Assembly (NCBI GenBank): GCA_020404895.1
Contig: JADBWK010000004.1
Span: 45,506 to 109,505, forward strand
Reading direction: 5' to 3'
DNA: 64,000 bases
Source of the DNA: Pseudanabaena sp. M085S1SP2A07QC
GTDB taxonomy: Bacteria > Cyanobacteriota > Cyanobacteriia > Pseudanabaenales > Pseudanabaenaceae
Below the pieces are notes generated by a model. That model saw only the letters and a program-made list of their open reading frames with translations, had not been told where the DNA came from and searched no databases. Made by a program: the position numbers and the translations under genes. This document shows, one piece after another, positions 61,017 through 64,000 of the stretch; positions within the stretch are counted from its first letter, which is position 1; every line of letters starts with the position of its first letter.

Positions 61017-64000
61017 ATGATTTCAGCACCAAAACCACCGAATGAACTAGAAAGAGTTGCCGCTCTGCATCAGTGCAATATTTTAGATACTGAGCCAGAG
61101 CAAGGCTTTGACGATATCACGAAATTAGCAGCCTATATCTGTCAAACGCCGATCGCTTTGGTGAGTTTACTTGATAAAGATCGGCAATGGTTTAAGTCAA
61201 AAGTTGGAATCAGTGAGACAGAAACTCCGAAGGAAGTAGCTTTTTGCGCTCATGCAATTCTAAAAGATGGGATTTTTATAATTCCTGACACTCTTAAAGA
61301 TGAGAGATTTGCTAGCAACCCACTGGTAACTGGATCGCCCAACATTCGCTTTTACGCGGGAATCCCCATTAAAACTGTAGAAGGATATCCACTAGGAACT
61401 CTTTGTGTAATTGATCGACAACCAAGAGATCTGAGTGCAGAACAAATATCAGCACTTAAATCGCTGGGTCATCAAGCTACATATTTAATTGAAACTCGCC
61501 GTAGCTTAAATGAAATTAGACGCTTATCCATACCGAAAACAGCCAAACCTGCGGAGAAAAACTTTCTTAAGAAGATCGCATTTTGGACTGGGATTATTGC
61601 CTCAATCGTTGTTGGGATGAGTGTAGTTTCTTATATAAATCTTAGTAGTTTAAAAGAGTCAAACCTTGAATTTTTACAGAAACAAGATGAACTAGAGAAA
61701 ATCCAGAAACCACTCAATCAAATCCGTGATTTAAAAAATTCAGTTGGGGGATATATTCTTTCAGGCAATCAAGAAAGTTTAGATGCATATAAGCTTTTGG
61801 TTGCAGAGTTGGAAGTGGACATTCTAAAACTTCAATACTTGATTCAGAAGAATAATAGAGAACAGTTGTCTAATCTGAATGGTCAGAATAGAAAGGTTGA
61901 TTATCAAGAAACAATCACGCTCTTATTAAAACATCTTCGTAAAGGATTGCAAGACTCAAATGAAATTATAGAGTCTTATAAATCTTCTGGACTAAAACCT
62001 ACCCAGAAACTAATATTAGAAAAAAGAATTTGGGATGCGGAAGATCTTACCGAAACTCAGCTAGAAGAACTAATCAATATTTCTAAAGATGATTTATCGT
62101 TATGGTTACAAACCAAACAAGGATCAACTGCTACTGCGGTTAATATTTCCTTAGTTACCTTGCTTTCGACATTGATCATACTTGCGGTGCTATTTTATTC
62201 GGGTTACAATGAAGTACTTACAAGTCGCCGACTAGAAACTAGCCTTAAGCAAGAAAGAGATTTTACAGTTACGGTGCTGGATACAGTTGGTGCACTTGTA
62301 ATTGTATTAGATCTAGATGGAAAGATAATTAGATTTAATCGTGAATGTGAAAGAGTAACTGGCTATTACTATGAAGAAGTAAGAAATCAGAGCTTTTACA
62401 AGATTTTTCTGCCGCATGAAGAATCTGCAACAATTAGCAAGAATTTTACTCGATTTTCTAATAGTAGTTTATCAAATTTATATGAAAACCACTGGTTAAC
62501 AAAGAGTGGTGAGCGTCGGTTAATTTCTTGGTCAACCACGGCTGTGCTTGAGTCAGAAAATAAAATTTCTTTTATCATTTGTTCAGGGCTTGATATTACC
62601 GATCGCAAACAGGTCGAAGAAGAAGTACGGTTGCAGAATTGGCGATCAATAGTTTTCTCCCAAATCACTCTACGCATTCGTCAATCGTTGAATGTTAATG
62701 AGATCTTAAACACAACTGTTGAAGAAGTAAGAAAATACCTCAAAGCAGATCGGGTAGTTGTATATCGATTTGATGGTGAAAGGGAAGGTGTCGTAGCAGT
62801 TGAGTCCGTGGAGCCACCTTGGATCTCTCTATTGGAAGCCAATATTAGAAATGAGTGCTTTTATCGTGGTCTATGGGAAGATTTTCGACAAGGACGCAAA
62901 GTCATAAATGACGATATACCTAATTCGGATATGTCCGATTGCTATAAAAAAATGATGGCACAATGTCAAGTTCAAGCTAACTTAGTCGTGCCGATTTTGG
63001 AAAGCGATCAACTTTGGGGGCTACTCATTGTCCATCAATGTAGCGAGACAAGGCACTGGAACAGTTTTGAAATTAACTTTTTAGCAGAGCTTGCTAATCA
63101 GGTGGGTATTGCTCTTTACCAAGCTACTTTATTAGCACAAGAAACATTACGCCGTGAGCAACTCTCTCAACAGAATATTGAATTAGAAAAAGCTCGTCAT
63201 CAAGCAGAAATTGCAACAAAGATGAAAAGCTCTTTTCTCGCGACTATGAGCCATGAAATTCGCACACCAATGAATGCGGTACTAGGAATGACAGGTTTGC
63301 TTGCTGATACTGAGCTTTCGACTCTCCAGAGAGATTTTGTGGAGACCGTGAGAATTAGTGGCGAAAATCTGTTGACATTAATCAATGAAATTCTTGATTT
63401 CTCGAAGCTTGAAGCTCATGAGATGGAATTAGAAGAGATTGATTTTGACCTTAACACCTGTGTTGAGGAAGTAACTGATCTGCTTGCTATGCTTGCTCAG
63501 GCAAAAGGGCTAGAGCTTGCGTCACTAGTTCATCAAAATGTGCCTATTTACCTATGTGGAGATGTTTCGCGACTCAGGCAGATATTAACCAATCTGGTTA
63601 GTAATGCCGTTAAGTTCACTTCAGAAGGCGAAGTAATCGTCAAGGTATCCCTCAAGTCAGAAACTGAATTGAGGGCAATCATCGAATTTCGAGTTATTGA
63701 TACTGGCATTGGTATATCTGCTACAGCTCAGAAAAAGCTGTTTCAACCCTTCACCCAAGTCGATGCTTCGACTACACGCAAATATGGTGGTACTGGTTTA
63801 GGACTTGCCATTTGCAAACAAATTATCGATCTCATGGGCGGAGAGATTGGTATCGATAGTGAAGAAGGCAAAGGTTCACAGTTTTGGTTTAGGCTCCCAT
63901 TTACGAAGCAGTCTTCTGCCACGATTGCACAGTTTAAACCGCGCCAAGAAGTTAATCTCAAGGATGTTCGGATATTGATAGTTGATGATAATGTAACTAA
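61017..64000 (+). CDS. Hybrid GAF/PAS sensor histidine kinase (partial)
   Basis: From the ATG at 61017 the frame is open to the window end (at least 994 residues). Order: N-terminal GAF ([29 protein letters not shown]), TM near 182-206, a helical CHASE3-like segment (210-370), TM near 380-400, PAS (about 415-530), and phytochrome-type GAF ([16 protein letters not shown]). HisKA follows ([20 protein letters not shown], His about 745), then HATPase ([16 protein letters not shown]). The last visible residues, [11 protein letters not shown], begin a receiver domain cut by the window edge. It is therefore a hybrid kinase. Signal unknown. Confidence 0.92.
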   Translation, partial: MISAPKPPNELERVAALHQCNILDTEPEQGFDDITKLAAYICQTPIALVSLLDKDRQWFKSKVGISETETPKEVAFCAHAILKDGIFIIPDTLKDERFASNPLVTGSPNIRFYAGIPIKTVEGYPLGTLCVIDRQPRDLSAEQISALKSLGHQATYLIETRRSLNEIRRLSIPKTAKPAEKNFLKKIAFWTGIIASIVVGMSVVSYINLSSLKESNLEFLQKQDELEKIQKPLNQIRDLKNSVGGYILSGNQESLDAYKLLVAELEVDILKLQYLIQKNNREQLSNLNGQNRKVDYQETITLLLKHLRKGLQDSNEIIESYKSSGLKPTQKLILEKRIWDAEDLTETQLEELINISKDDLSLWLQTKQGSTATAVNISLVTLLSTLIILAVLFYSGYNEVLTSRRLETSLKQERDFTVTVLDTVGALVIVLDLDGKIIRFNRECERVTGYYYEEVRNQSFYKIFLPHEESATISKNFTRFSNSSLSNLYENHWLTKSGERRLISWSTTAVLESENKISFIICSGLDITDRKQVEEEVRLQNWRSIVFSQITLRIRQSLNVNEILNTTVEEVRKYLKADRVVVYRFDGEREGVVAVESVEPPWISLLEANIRNECFYRGLWEDFRQGRKVINDDIPNSDMSDCYKKMMAQCQVQANLVVPILESDQLWGLLIVHQCSETRHWNSFEINFLAELANQVGIALYQATLLAQETLRREQLSQQNIELEKARHQAEIATKMKSSFLATMSHEIRTPMNAVLGMTGLLADTELSTLQRDFVETVRISGENLLTLINEILDFSKLEAHEMELEEIDFDLNTCVEEVTDLLAMLAQAKGLELASLVHQNVPIYLCGDVSRLRQILTNLVSNAVKFTSEGEVIVKVSLKSETELRAIIEFRVIDTGIGISATAQKKLFQPFTQVDASTTRKYGGTGLGLAICKQIIDLMGGEIGIDSEEGKGSQFWFRLPFTKQSSATIAQFKPRQEVNLKDVRILIVDDNVT

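Overview
The window is chromosomal DNA of a cyanobacterium. The octamer GCGATCGC (HIP1) and its core CGATCG recur everywhere, and the genes include ferredoxin-NADP reductase, Psb28, an Omp85 protein upstream of lipid A genes, and several families seen mainly in cyanobacteria. The moderate GC content and the very dense short palindromes suggest a Pseudanabaena-like filament, but that genus call is an inference. Gene density is normal, genes lie on both strands, and there is no phage, plasmid or CRISPR signature.

Layout. 1-5.3 kb: PIN/TRAM membrane protein, membrane protein, TPR protein, rhodanese, small membrane protein, TrpE/PabB-type synthase. 5.4-10.7 kb: purC, then the outer-membrane block omp85-lpxC-fabZ-lpxA. 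11.1-17.4 kb: Mo-nitrogenase C-terminal-domain protein, exported protein, a TnpB remnant, histidine kinase, DUF3181, Uma2, 2TM protein, argH. 17.7-25.5 kb: DAHP synthase, DHNA-CoA thioesterase, methyltransferase, LpxB-related protein, HNH-like protein, PmbA/TldE, a lone DevA-type ATPase. 25.5-26.7 kb: a decayed transposase and repeats. 26.7-38.8 kb: psb28, purU, ATL protein, NIL protein, 1-Cys peroxiredoxin, tRNA-Leu, methyltransferase, a truncated cold-shock protein, ftsH, fmt, TPR protein, priA, and an antitoxin with a toxin remnant. 39-40.3 kb: a graveyard holding xisI, an IS630 end and an exported-protein pseudogene. 40.5-54.9 kb: pentapeptide proteins, DUF1537 kinase, DMT transporter, SphS/PhoR-like kinase, petH, ilvB, Nudix hydrolase, DJ-1 protein, rpmG-rpsR, HDAC-like protein. 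55-64 kb: an HTH protein, two large sensor kinases (the second runs off the window), aroA and a YIP1-like protein.

Functional groupings. Several genes serve chorismate and aromatic metabolism (DAHP synthase, EPSP synthase, TrpE/PabB). Others make lipid A and the outer membrane (Omp85, LpxC, FabZ, LpxA, LpxB-related), or handle purines and one-carbon units (PurC, PurU, Fmt). They are dispersed rather than in one operon.

The most informative features are small mobile palindromes. A 104-bp element with TA target duplications is present in two identical copies, and each interrupts an ORF that reads through in frame when the element and one TA are removed (a transposase and a cold-shock protein). 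A 93-bp element with different 11-bp ends interrupts xisI in the same clean way. A third family of about 100 bp (ends near ATACCAA, three hairpin modules) has five copies, one of which rewrote the 3' end of the SphS/PhoR-like kinase gene. Fragments of IS630-type ends (TA target, TAGCAATCC terminus) suggest the source of the transposase. Separately, most gene 3' ends carry a long, often perfect, unique-arm palindrome centred on GC-NNN-GC, frequently GCGAAGC. Many overlap the stop codon or the last codons, which suggests an active process that makes or perfects palindromes at gene ends.
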